A DNA stretch of 64,000 bases from Pontibacter beigongshangensis (lineage in GTDB: Bacteria > Bacteroidota > Bacteroidia > Cytophagales > Hymenobacteraceae). The position numbers and the translations under genes are program-made. The notes beneath the pieces are model-generated. The model ran no database searches. It was not told the DNA's origin and saw only the letters and a program-made list of their open reading frames with translations. Below are positions 44,100-52,273 of the stretch, piece by piece (within the stretch, counting starts at the first letter, position 1; every line of letters begins with the position of its first letter). The stretch spans positions 62,001 to 126,000 of the forward strand of contig NZ_VFSD01000003.1 in the NCBI RefSeq assembly GCF_014332515.1, given 5' to 3'.

Positions 44100-45041
44100 A
44101 CAGCACAAGAGATACTAAACCTGAACGGCACGACCAAGACTTACAAAATGCAGCAGCTCCTGCAGCTGGGCTTCACCAGGAAGCAGGTAGCCGAGATGAT
44201 GGGGGTAGGATACGGCTTTGTTCAGAACGTATACGCCGCCATGCAACGCCGGGGCCTGGCCACCCAAGCCTCGGTATTCACGCCAGGTCTTTTCACCAGA
44301 ACCTTCGGTGTAGAGTTCGAGGCCTACGGCGTAGACATGCACCGCCTGAAGGCAGAGCTGGAGCGCCAGGGCATCGAGGTTGCCATCGAAGGATATAACC
44401 ACATCACCAGGGGCCACTGGAAAATCGTAACCGATGCCTCCATAACAGGAGCTAACGGCTTTGAGCTGGTAAGCCCGGTACTGGAGGGCGAGGCGGGCCT
44501 GGAGCAGGTAAAGAAAGCCTGCGCGGCCCTCAAGCGCTGCAACGCCCTGATCAACAAAAGCTGCGGCATGCACGTGCATTTCGGGGCCAGAAACTTCAGC
44601 CTTACCCAATGGAAGAACCTCTATAAAAACTACATCAACTACGAGGGGCTGATCGACAGCTTCATGCCGGTAAGCCGCAGGAATAACCATAATATCTACT
44701 GCAGGAGCATGACCAACAGGTTCAGCACCGAGAGCGAAGCCTACGCCGCCATCGACAGCTGCAGCACGGTGGAGCAGATAGCGCAGAAAGTAACCAGGCG
44801 CGACCGCTACTACAAGCTCAACGCCGAGAGCTTCTTCCGCCACGGCACGGTGGAGTTCCGCCAGCACAGCGGCACCATCGAGGCCGACAAAGTGACTAGC
44901 TGGATAACTTTCCTGAGCAACCTGGTGGAGTACTCAAAAAATAACGTTTCTTCGCAGAAAACGCTGGAGTCTGCGGCAGCCTTCAACCAGCCGGAGATCG
45001 TAAACTTTTACAGAAACAGAATAGCAGCCCTGGCTGCATAA
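44097..45041 (+). CDS. HTH-amidoligase fusion protein
   Basis: A 314-residue protein. Residues 1-58 contain an HTH (YKMQQLLQLGFTRKQVAEMM, then GVGYGFVQNVYAAM). The rest has the Amidoligase_2 (GCS-like, ATP-dependent) pattern: RTFGVEFEAYGV (Glu73, Glu75), WKIVTDASI...GFELVSPVL, SCGMHVHFGARNF (His159, His161), and a late FRQHSGT. Such enzymes join a carboxylate to an amine and are proposed for peptide tags and cell-wall or cofactor ligation. The HTH and the palindrome at its own start codon suggest self-regulation. It is followed 3 bases later by a 75-residue gene. Substrate unknown. Confidence 0.82.
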   Translation: MTAQEILNLNGTTKTYKMQQLLQLGFTRKQVAEMMGVGYGFVQNVYAAMQRRGLATQASVFTPGLFTRTFGVEFEAYGVDMHRLKAELERQGIEVAIEGYNHITRGHWKIVTDASITGANGFELVSPVLEGEAGLEQVKKACAALKRCNALINKSCGMHVHFGARNFSLTQWKNLYKNYINYEGLIDSFMPVSRRNNHNIYCRSMTNRFSTESEAYAAIDSCSTVEQIAQKVTRRDRYYKLNAESFFRHGTVEFRQHSGTIEADKVTSWITFLSNLVEYSKNNVSSQKTLESAAAFNQPEIVNFYRNRIAALAA

Positions 45042-45044
45042 CAC

Positions 45045-45272
45045 ATGAAGACATATAAATTTTTAGGGGGTGGCCAGGCAAAGGCCGCCTCCTTCCAGGA
45101 GCTGGCGGAAACTATGCGTGAGGAGAGCTTCGAGGAGACCGACAGCCTGCAAGAGTTTATGGATGAGACCGCTATACGCTGCATGGTGCAGCGCGGATCC
45201 GTGATCAGGACCAGCTCGGCGGAGGAATTTATCCAGGACCTGATCGACGAGGGATTTATTATCCCAGTCTGA
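45045..45272 (+). CDS. Small acidic protein after the amidoligase
   Basis: A 75-residue protein with a run of acidic helices (SFQELAETMREESFEETDSL, SAEEFIQDLIDEGFIIPV). It starts 3 bases after the amidoligase stop, so it is co-translated. N-terminal KTYKFLGGGQAK loosely recalls the 56-residue protein (TFRYSN). It may be the ligase partner or substrate, which is inference. Confidence 0.6.
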   Translation: MKTYKFLGGGQAKAASFQELAETMREESFEETDSLQEFMDETAIRCMVQRGSVIRTSSAEEFIQDLIDEGFIIPV

Positions 45273-45314
45273 CACAATTTTTGCAGGGAACTTATTGGGT
45301 GAAAAATAGACTTA

Positions 45315-45331
45315 TTCCGCCGTAGTTGTCA
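45315..45331 (+). repeat. 17-mer repeat, copy 1
   Basis: TTCCGCCGTAGTTGTCA, 60 bases before the 45392 gene. The same 17 bases occur at 45886 and 62377. Confidence 0.6.
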
Positions 45332-45391
45332 TTTTTTTGGCTGTGCAATTATTGTAAATTAGTACAGTTCCAAAATGGGACACCAACCTGC

Positions 45392-45934
45392 ATGATCATA
45401 ACTGTACAAATCCCTGTGTTGCCGCGCGTGCTCAAGTTCATCAACTGCAAGCACGACGGAGAATTCAAGCTTAGTAGAAAACACAACGAAGGCAAGATGC
45501 TCATCCACATGCTGCGTAACCAGCTGGAGGATAAGAGCTTTGACGATTTTCATAAGAAATGCACGCAGTCCCTGGAGGTAAAGATGAGCCTGGACCTCTT
45601 CAAAGAAAGGGGCTGCTGCCACATCACCTCCCGCACCATCTTCGATTTCAACGACTTCGTGGACGCCAACATCAAGGAGGAGTTCCTGCTGTACGTGAGG
45701 ACCCTGCAGTTATGTGAGGTGAAGCTAACGCTCGACAAGATGATCGACGGCTTCATGGGCAAGTATTATTTTGACGACGGCGATATCAACCCGCAAACCC
45801 TCAAGCAGCACTATTACCGCTCGGAGCGGAAGAAAAACGGCAACAAGTGGTACAAACAGAAAAAAAAGGGGAAAAGCCCAAAAATTTCCGCCGTAGTTGT
45901 CACTCTTAATTCTGCCTCCGCCGCAGCCGCTTAA
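45392..45934 (+). CDS. Phage protein of unknown function, first late gene
   Basis: A 180-residue protein, taken from the ATG at 45392 (MIITVQIPVLPRVLKFINCK); the frame opens at 45326. It is mixed alpha/beta with a strongly basic region (YYRSERKKNGNKWYKQKKKG) and an Ala-rich end (SASAAAA). The 17-mer repeat lies in its last 50 bases and codes SAVVVT. Position before the late genes and basic C-terminus would fit a DNA-binding late regulator, but I see no classical HTH. Confidence 0.6.
   Translation: MIITVQIPVLPRVLKFINCKHDGEFKLSRKHNEGKMLIHMLRNQLEDKSFDDFHKKCTQSLEVKMSLDLFKERGCCHITSRTIFDFNDFVDANIKEEFLLYVRTLQLCEVKLTLDKMIDGFMGKYYFDDGDINPQTLKQHYYRSERKKNGNKWYKQKKKGKSPKISAVVVTLNSASAAAA
45886..45902 (+). 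repeat. 17-mer repeat, copy 2
   Basis: TTCCGCCGTAGTTGTCA inside the end of the 45392 gene; followed by CTC as in copy 3. Confidence 0.6.
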
Positions 45935-46555
45935 ATGAGAAATATATCCAGCGTGGCGGGCGGCACGGCGGGCATCCGCCGGTTCTATTTCACGGCGGCC
46001 GAAAACCTCCCCCGGCTGCTCCAGTCAGACGGCGTCTCCGTCACCGATGAGTTAACGGCTCTGTTCTATTTTTTCGAGGCCACCCGCTTCACTCCCGAGT
46101 TCAACCAGCCCGACGACGACGATAAGCATGGCACCTCCTATACCCATGAGCTCTCGGGCTTTGTGGCGGGAGACACGCCGGAACTGGCCACGGCGCTTCT
46201 GGCGCTCAAGGGCCGCAAGCTCGTGCTGCTCTACCTCGACTTCGACGGCTACCATAAGCTGGCCGGTGACCGGGAACACTACCTGGTGTTCGATTACCGC
46301 TACAGCTCCGGCACCACGCCGGGCGACAGGAAAGGCTACAGGTTCTCCTTCAATGGCAAGAGCCGCAACCCGGCTCTCTTCTACACCGGCACCTTCGAGG
46401 TGAGCGAGGAAGGCACCAGTAACCAGCCACAGCCGGGAGGCAACGGGGAGCCGGTGCAGCTGAAGGACACGCACGGCAACCTGATCGCACTGATCCCCTC
46501 AGGCAAGACACTGGTGATCCGCTCCGGATTTAAACTCACCTATCAAATTATTTAG
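45935..46555 (+). CDS. Phage virion-associated protein
   Basis: A 206-residue protein of beta character (KLVLLYLDFDGYHKLAGDRE, KGYRFSFNGKSRNPALFYTG), ending with LKDTHGNLIALIPSGKTLVI, a tail-fibre-like segment. It starts directly at the end of the previous gene and is followed closely by the next (2-base gap), so it is part of the late operon. Likely tail tip or fibre-attachment protein. Confidence 0.6.
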   Translation: MRNISSVAGGTAGIRRFYFTAAENLPRLLQSDGVSVTDELTALFYFFEATRFTPEFNQPDDDDKHGTSYTHELSGFVAGDTPELATALLALKGRKLVLLYLDFDGYHKLAGDREHYLVFDYRYSSGTTPGDRKGYRFSFNGKSRNPALFYTGTFEVSEEGTSNQPQPGGNGEPVQLKDTHGNLIALIPSGKTLVIRSGFKLTYQII

Positions 46556-46557
46556 TT

Positions 46558-47565
46558 ATGGGCTTATTATCACTTCAGGCTTGGAAAGACAAGTGGGTCT
46601 CCCTCACCGGCCGCTTCGCCGACAACGATGCGTTCGAGATCGGGGAGGATGACTTCCGCGAGTTCGCCGAGGATCTGGCCGACACAGTCATTACGATGGG
46701 CGTTGACTTCCCGGTCACTGAGAGCCAGGGCACCTATGTGCCTGGAAACCAAATTCTCGCCACCCATAAAATTGCCACGGTGGTAAAGAACATGCTCAAC
46801 CGCGTGCTTTACCCGACCCTCAATGCCCCCTCCGTATCCATCACCCAGAACAACGGGGCGCTGCAGGAGATCGGGGCCAGCGTGAACACGACTGTCACGC
46901 TGGGCTTCAGCAAGGGTAGTATCATGGGATCGATGTGGTCAGATGTCTGGAACACAGGTATCAGCCAGGGTGCCAGGGCCGGAAGAGCCTCCAAGTTCTT
47001 TATCCGGGATGTGTTTTACAACGGGACCGGCAGCAGCAGCCCTGCGCTGGATATAGCCAGCTATGCCTACACCTTCAGCAACCGCATCGTGGTGCAAGGC
47101 TACAATAATTTCACCGGCTACGTGGAGCACCTGGCGGGTATTCAACCAGTGGACTCCACTAGGGCTGACTTCGATCTGCCCCTTCCGGCAGGCACCATCG
47201 AGGCTGCAACAGTTCGGTATGAGGGCGTTTTCCCGATCTACGCCAGCACCTCCAGTATTACGGTCGGAACCAAGCAGGCGCTTGTGTCGATGCTTTCTGG
47301 CAATAATGTGCTCATCACGCTGGTGGCAGAGAGCGGCGGCAACAAGCAGTTCTTCGAGATCCCGGATGCCTGGCTTGATGCCAGACCACTGGTGGACGTG
47401 GAGTACTTCAACGCCTTCACGAACCAATATGACATCACCGGCAAGAAATCGGACTTCACTGTCAGCAACAATACCCGCACACTCAATAGTGTGGAATTCG
47501 GGCTGAAGCGCTTCACCTATAATGGTGTGGCAAGAGGTGAACAGAAAATAAGACTTAAATTCTAA
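46558..47565 (+). CDS. Phage tail-tip/fibre-type protein
   Basis: A 335-residue protein with an N-terminal DDFREFAEDLADTVITMGVD and a beta-rich remainder (ASVNTTVTLGFSKGSIMGSM, then FAIYTFNRIVVQGYN-like strands and a terminal VARGEQKIRLKF). Its stop shares one base with the next start (TAATG). Beta-rich composition and place in the operon fit a fibre or baseplate component. Confidence 0.6.
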   Translation: MGLLSLQAWKDKWVSLTGRFADNDAFEIGEDDFREFAEDLADTVITMGVDFPVTESQGTYVPGNQILATHKIATVVKNMLNRVLYPTLNAPSVSITQNNGALQEIGASVNTTVTLGFSKGSIMGSMWSDVWNTGISQGARAGRASKFFIRDVFYNGTGSSSPALDIASYAYTFSNRIVVQGYNNFTGYVEHLAGIQPVDSTRADFDLPLPAGTIEAATVRYEGVFPIYASTSSITVGTKQALVSMLSGNNVLITLVAESGGNKQFFEIPDAWLDARPLVDVEYFNAFTNQYDITGKKSDFTVSNNTRTLNSVEFGLKRFTYNGVARGEQKIRLKF

Positions 47566-48851
47566 TGGCAGAGTTACTAGGCGACATTCAGTTAAGCACC
47601 AATGCTAACCCAAAAGTAGCATCTACTTTTGACGTTCGCCACTACGTTTCCACGTACGACAAGCTTTTAACCTCTTTTACGGAGGATGATAAATTACCTG
47701 GTGTTTGGTTTGTTCTATGCGATGACCCGGATCCGGATAAAAAAGGTTTTTACTTTCTAAATGACCGGGCGAACCTTTCCAGCGCCGATAGCTGGCTGAA
47801 GGTTTCGTTTGGCAACACTACGTCAGTGGTCGTGCCGGAGAGCCCGGCCGGAGTGGACTGGAAAGACGGCGCTAAGCCCAATATCCTGCTATTGCACCAG
47901 GAGGGCATGACGACGGCCGAGGTCTACAATAACACCACCGCTACCGCCATCTGGAACACCACAGAGGTTAAGTACGCAGGCGGTTTGAGCTATACGGTAA
48001 ACCTGCCCTCCGGCACAGATCAGCAGTTCCTGATCGTGGCCGCCAGGCAGGACGGCACCTTTGTCATGAAGTTTGGCAGCGCTGGCCAGAACCCAGACCG
48101 GCCCACGCTGCTAAGTACTGAGCTCTGGGCGGCTGAATTCCTGCTGACCAACAAAGGAGCGGTGGTGGATTTAAGCTCGATAGAAGGGAGAATAAAATCG
48201 CTCGAGTACAACAAGCAGCCCGCCTATGTTTACCCGACCGACTTCGCCTTCCTTGGCCTGCCTAGCAAAGACAATGGCATGTACATCGTCGGTTGGCTCA
48301 ACAACCTGACGGCCAAAATAAAGGCGGCGGGCTCTGCTGTTTTAACTGCAAATTTATGGGAGTACTTGGGCCTGGCTACAGCAGCCACTACTATAACTAC
48401 TAAAGGGTGGCTTGACTTCCTGACAGGCAAAGTAAAAGCCAATGAAGAAAATAAGCTCGATAAAACAGCAGTAAAACAGGCTTTGGGCGAAAGCACCGCC
48501 GACGTTATGAGCCAAAAGGCTGTAAGTGATTTAGCGAGGTCGCACAGGTGGCGTATTGCCTTTACCAACACAGCCAAAAGCCGCAAAATCATTTGTGATG
48601 AGGCGATAGCCATTACAGCCGTAGCCCTTCATAATATAGCCTCTGTTCAATATCAGCTAATAGTAGGCAGTACGCTATACACGCAAAGGGCGGTTTTGGG
48701 TGCTGCTGATAATCCGGCTGTAGGAACCATAAACCACGACATACGAAACCTTAGCGCAGCAGACAAAAGCAATTATACTTTAGATATTGTAATTGCGCTT
48801 TCAGCAGGCCAGGGAACAGGCGAGCTACTTGTAAAATATAAGACAATATGA
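47565..48851 (+). CDS. Phage receptor-binding/tail-fibre protein
   Basis: A 428-residue protein. The segment LGESTADVMSQKAVSDLARS near residue 310 matches a motif common in tail-fibre proteins of Bacteroidetes phages (LG-S---VMSQKAV-D), which marks the link between shaft and tip. A beta-rich tip of about 100 residues follows. It overlaps the next gene by 4 bases. Probably determines host range. Confidence 0.7.
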   Translation: MAELLGDIQLSTNANPKVASTFDVRHYVSTYDKLLTSFTEDDKLPGVWFVLCDDPDPDKKGFYFLNDRANLSSADSWLKVSFGNTTSVVVPESPAGVDWKDGAKPNILLLHQEGMTTAEVYNNTTATAIWNTTEVKYAGGLSYTVNLPSGTDQQFLIVAARQDGTFVMKFGSAGQNPDRPTLLSTELWAAEFLLTNKGAVVDLSSIEGRIKSLEYNKQPAYVYPTDFAFLGLPSKDNGMYIVGWLNNLTAKIKAAGSAVLTANLWEYLGLATAATTITTKGWLDFLTGKVKANEENKLDKTAVKQALGESTADVMSQKAVSDLARSHRWRIAFTNTAKSRKIICDEAIAITAVALHNIASVQYQLIVGSTLYTQRAVLGAADNPAVGTINHDIRNLSAADKSNYTLDIVIALSAGQGTGELLVKYKTI

Positions 48852-49855
48852 GCTATTTTAAGGATGAATTCCTTTATGCTACGCCGCAAGGCTCAGCAAC
48901 TTTGCCGGATATGCTACGATTTACGGGGGGCTTACGCTATTTAAATTTCGGGACTAATCCGATTATGAACTTTGGCAGCGATGATTTTACAATATTTTTT
49001 CGGGGTGTTTCCATTATAAACCCGGCCAGCACGAATCCGGCTTTCGTTAATGCCAGGTTCACCAGTAACACAAGTACTACCATTTGGGATTTAGCAAGCG
49101 GAAACGTTTCGCATAGTTTTAACGTGAGGCTCGGCGGCGTTACGTACGGCCTGCATAGCCCAGTAGGAGCGCCAAGCGGCGAAATGCATACGATGGTTTT
49201 CGGCAGGAAGGGCGGCGGCGAGGCTGGAAACAGGTTAGCAAGTAATTACCGCCTGTTTGTAGACGGCACACAAGCGGCGCTGAATCCGACTAACGGCGAT
49301 TTCCCTTCTGCTAATTTCGATTCGACCCTTCCGACGCATGTTTGTTACAGAAACGGCCAGGTATACCCCGGCCTGATAGCCAGGTACGGAATTGTAAAGG
49401 GGCGTTTTTTGGAGCCTGACGAAATTACAGGGCTGGAATACGATATTATACCCGACGATATGCAGCCTATTTACCTTTTTTCCGGCAGCGTTACAGATGA
49501 ATCTAGCTTAGGCGTACCGCTTACAATGATAAACTACACCGCCGCCGACCTAGACCCGGCAACGTCTAGCGTCTGGTTCAGGGGTGCAACAAGCGTACTA
49601 TTGCCAGCCTATAAGACAGTGGCAGGGCGCTTGGTGGAATTCGGCTATACGATTACCCGCGCTATTGCCATTCTAGGCAGCAGAACTTTTACTTACACGG
49701 TACGCGACCAGTCAAACAACGCCATAACTTCGGGCTTGCTTGTACTTGATTCTACCGGAAGGGCTGACGTTTCTTTTACGATAGCACCAGGAAATTACAT
49801 AGAAGTAAGTGCCGACAGTTCAGCATCAGCCCATAACGTTATTAGCTTTTTGTAA
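48848..49855 (+). CDS. LamG/concanavalin-like fibre protein
   Basis: A 335-residue protein. Residues about 35-200 follow the LamG-like pattern (DDFTIFFRGVSIINPASTNP, RLGGVTYGLHSP, NYRLFVDGTQAALNP, ARYGIVKGRFLEPDEI). A beta-sandwich-like end follows (SRTFTYTVRDQSNNAITSGL). Probably binds a host surface sugar. Coupled to the fibre gene upstream by ATGA. Confidence 0.7.
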   Translation: MSYFKDEFLYATPQGSATLPDMLRFTGGLRYLNFGTNPIMNFGSDDFTIFFRGVSIINPASTNPAFVNARFTSNTSTTIWDLASGNVSHSFNVRLGGVTYGLHSPVGAPSGEMHTMVFGRKGGGEAGNRLASNYRLFVDGTQAALNPTNGDFPSANFDSTLPTHVCYRNGQVYPGLIARYGIVKGRFLEPDEITGLEYDIIPDDMQPIYLFSGSVTDESSLGVPLTMINYTAADLDPATSSVWFRGATSVLLPAYKTVAGRLVEFGYTITRAIAILGSRTFTYTVRDQSNNAITSGLLVLDSTGRADVSFTIAPGNYIEVSADSSASAHNVISFL

Positions 49856-49885
49856 AAACAGTTAACCTCAAATAAGCATATTCAA

Positions 49886-50404
49886 ATGATTGAGCAAACA
49901 CCATACCGCCGGGGCGGCGTAGATTGGATTGAACACCGGGGAACAGACGAGGCCGGGGATTTTTGGCTATTTCACCGCGAGGTAAACCCTAATGAAGATG
50001 GCCTTTACCGCCAGCATGAGCCAGCGAGCATGAGCATTCAATGGATCCAAGGCAAGTTAAAAGTTATCGTAACGCAATGGCAGGAGGTTTGGATAACGAA
50101 AAGCGGCAGGCACACTCCTATACCGCCGAGCCGTCTGGATATGACCACCAACCAGTACGACACCCGCGGCTTTGTGGCCATCTACGGGGGAGGCATCGCC
50201 AAGAGCATGAGCAACGGCGAGATCAGGGCCATCCTGGGCTTTGATGAGCAGCCGCTGTACAATTCCGTGACAGGGGAAAGGATACCGGACAGCGCATATG
50301 ACACGGCCGCTTTCCCAACCCATACTTATCACTTCCAAAGAGACAACAATGGAGCCGTTATCCATCCAACTGAGCCAGCAGACGAGAGTCCTGCTGGTGA
50401 GTAA
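49886..50404 (+). CDS. Phage hypothetical late protein
   Basis: A 172-residue protein with many aromatic and charged residues (YRRGGVDWIEHRGTDEAGDF, then VTQWQEVWITKSGRHTPIPP) and an acidic end. The last 56 bases overlap the next gene in another frame. Perhaps a virion or tail-assembly protein; no family recognised. Confidence 0.55.
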   Translation: MIEQTPYRRGGVDWIEHRGTDEAGDFWLFHREVNPNEDGLYRQHEPASMSIQWIQGKLKVIVTQWQEVWITKSGRHTPIPPSRLDMTTNQYDTRGFVAIYGGGIAKSMSNGEIRAILGFDEQPLYNSVTGERIPDSAYDTAAFPTHTYHFQRDNNGAVIHPTEPADESPAGE

Positions 50405-50861
50405 CCACCTGACCTGGAACCCGATCACCTGGCTGAGCTTCCTGATCCGGGTCTTCACCTGCTCCCACGTTAACCATGCCGCCATCCTGCATGAAGGGCA
50501 GGTTTACGAGATGGTGGGCAAAGGACTTGCGGTGACACCTTACGAAAAGTGGCTTACCCATACCCGCCGTGAGGTGGTGGTAATGAAGCCTAAGGTGCCG
50601 GTGCAACTGCCGGTGGTGGCCTGCGGCTACGGCTTCCTGGACCTGGTGCAGATCCTGCTGCACATCATCCGGAAGAAGTGGCTGCTCCGGGGCAACTCCT
50701 GGAACGGCGTGTCCGGCACCAGGCTCTGGAGCGGGCTGATCTGCTCGGAGTACGTGGGCCTGGCCCTGGGCAAGGAGAAACCGCACCTGGTCATGCCCTG
50801 TGACTTGCTGTTTGCTCCGGAGCTGGAGTTCGAAAAGGAGTTCTCGACTGCCAAGGGCTGA
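50349..50861 (+). CDS. Permuted papain-like (NlpC/P60-type) enzyme
   Basis: A 170-residue protein, taken from the ATG at 50349 (MEPLSIQLSQQTRVLL). HVNHAAILHEGQVYEM has the His near the start and LICSEYVGLALG the Cys of the permuted papain fold (YiiX/DUF830-like). Such enzymes cut peptides or amides; in phages they may open peptidoglycan during entry. It overlaps the previous gene by 56 bases. Confidence 0.7.
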   Translation: MEPLSIQLSQQTRVLLVSNHLTWNPITWLSFLIRVFTCSHVNHAAILHEGQVYEMVGKGLAVTPYEKWLTHTRREVVVMKPKVPVQLPVVACGYGFLDLVQILLHIIRKKWLLRGNSWNGVSGTRLWSGLICSEYVGLALGKEKPHLVMPCDLLFAPELEFEKEFSTAKG

Positions 50862-50924
50862 AATTTTCTGTCTTTTTTTTCAAGCACCCCATTTCTCAGT
50901 TTTGCATCGAAGTCTTGACTATCG

Positions 50925-52256
50925 ATGCACGTAAACCACCTACTTTCCGCCATACTCCGCGAGCCCTGGATGATCGATCCGGCCGCAGCCGAATCCTATA
51001 TGCCCATCGTTGTCTCCCTCCTCTCGAGAGAGACAACTGAACTGACGGCAGAGGAGCCAAAAGAAAAAGCCGAAACCCTTCCCTTCGCCATGGGCGCTGT
51101 GGCAGGGGCTTCGGCTTTTTCCTCTTTCAGCTCCTACGACGAGGCTCCGGAAGGCTCTGTGGCGGTGATCACCGTGGACGGCCCGATGATGACCGGCGAC
51201 TACTGCGGTACGCCTGGTACCAGAACCTTGGGCAACCGCATCAAGGCGGCCGATGCGCATGAGAACATCTCGGCGATCGTGCTCCGCATGAACACACCGG
51301 GTGGCACTGTCTCCGGAACGGAGGCCTTCCACAACATCATCAAAAACACCTCCAAGCCACTGGTGGCGCACGCCGACATGATGTGCTCCGCTGGTGTATG
51401 GGCCGCATGCGGTGCCAACCTGATTGTGGCCTCCGGTAAGACAGCCAGTATCGGCTCGATCGGCACCATGGCCACCCTGCCTGACTTTTCTGAATACTAC
51501 TCCAAGCATGGGATCAAAGAGCACATCATTCGCGCCACTAGATCCAAGGACAAAAATGAGGCGCATTACCAGGCGCTGAAGGGCAATTACAAGCCGCTTC
51601 AGACGGAGCAACTGGATCCACTGAATGAAGCCTTCCTGGAGAGTGTGCAGGAATTCCGTGGCGACAAGCTGGACCTGAAGAAGGAGGACGTGCTTACCGG
51701 CAAGGTCTACTTTGGCCAGAAGAACATCGACTACGGCCTGGCCGACGAGATGGGCGACTTTGATTATGCCGTGAGGCGTGCCCTGGAGCTGGCCAGTGCC
51801 CAGGAGGAAAATGAAGAAACAGACAACTCTTATACACAAAACCAAATGTTCGGAAAAAACAAATACAAGGCCGTGGCTGCCCTGGCCGGAAAGAAAGCCG
51901 ATGAGATCACCTCCGAGATGCTGACAGCTGCCAACGATGAGTTGGAGGCTGCTGGGATTACAGGTGTTGCGCTGATCACAGAGGCCCAGTACGATGCCTA
52001 TGAGGCATCAGCTGCTGCAGCGCAAACGCTGACGGCGCAATTGACCACTTTAACGGATGCCAACGCCACCCTGACGCAGGAGCGTGATGCTGCTCGTGCT
52101 GAGGCAGAGGCTTTCGGAAATCAGGCAGGTGAGAAACCTACCTCTGTGAAGAAGGAAGGCGCTGACCACAAAGACGCTGAGCCGGATGCCAATCAGAAGG
52201 CCATCGACGAGCTGCCGCACAACAAGGCGCTGGCCGGAAACCCACTGTTCAACTAA
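50925..52256 (+). CDS. S49-family prohead protease with C-terminal scaffold region
   Basis: A 443-residue protein that processes the phage procapsid. Residues about 75-285 are an S49 (ClpP/SppA-like) protease: VITVDGPMMTGDYCG, NTPGGTVSGTEAF, MMCSAGVWAACGANLIVASG with nucleophile Ser155, and a Lys about 53 residues later (near Lys208) as general base. Residues about 308-443 are a helical, Ala/Glu/Thr-rich scaffold-like region (TLTAQLTTLTDANATLTQER) ending KALAGNPLFN. This fits the lambda C/Nu3 arrangement, in which the scaffold is also made alone from an internal start. The capsid gene follows 17 bases later. Confidence 0.85.
   Translation: MHVNHLLSAILREPWMIDPAAAESYMPIVVSLLSRETTELTAEEPKEKAETLPFAMGAVAGASAFSSFSSYDEAPEGSVAVITVDGPMMTGDYCGTPGTRTLGNRIKAADAHENISAIVLRMNTPGGTVSGTEAFHNIIKNTSKPLVAHADMMCSAGVWAACGANLIVASGKTASIGSIGTMATLPDFSEYYSKHGIKEHIIRATRSKDKNEAHYQALKGNYKPLQTEQLDPLNEAFLESVQEFRGDKLDLKKEDVLTGKVYFGQKNIDYGLADEMGDFDYAVRRALELASAQEENEETDNSYTQNQMFGKNKYKAVAALAGKKADEITSEMLTAANDELEAAGITGVALITEAQYDAYEASAAAAQTLTAQLTTLTDANATLTQERDAARAEAEAFGNQAGEKPTSVKKEGADHKDAEPDANQKAIDELPHNKALAGNPLFN
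51846..52256 (+). CDS. Probable nested scaffold protein
   Basis: The in-frame ATG at 51846 (Met308 of the protease; MFGKNKYKAVAALAGKKADE) would give a 136-residue scaffold, equal to the lambda Nu3 arrangement. I see no strong ribosome-binding site, but the phylum rarely uses one; the bases before are A-rich. Confidence 0.45.
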   Translation: MFGKNKYKAVAALAGKKADEITSEMLTAANDELEAAGITGVALITEAQYDAYEASAAAAQTLTAQLTTLTDANATLTQERDAARAEAEAFGNQAGEKPTSVKKEGADHKDAEPDANQKAIDELPHNKALAGNPLFN

Positions 52257-52273
52257 TTTATTTTCTACTTTAT

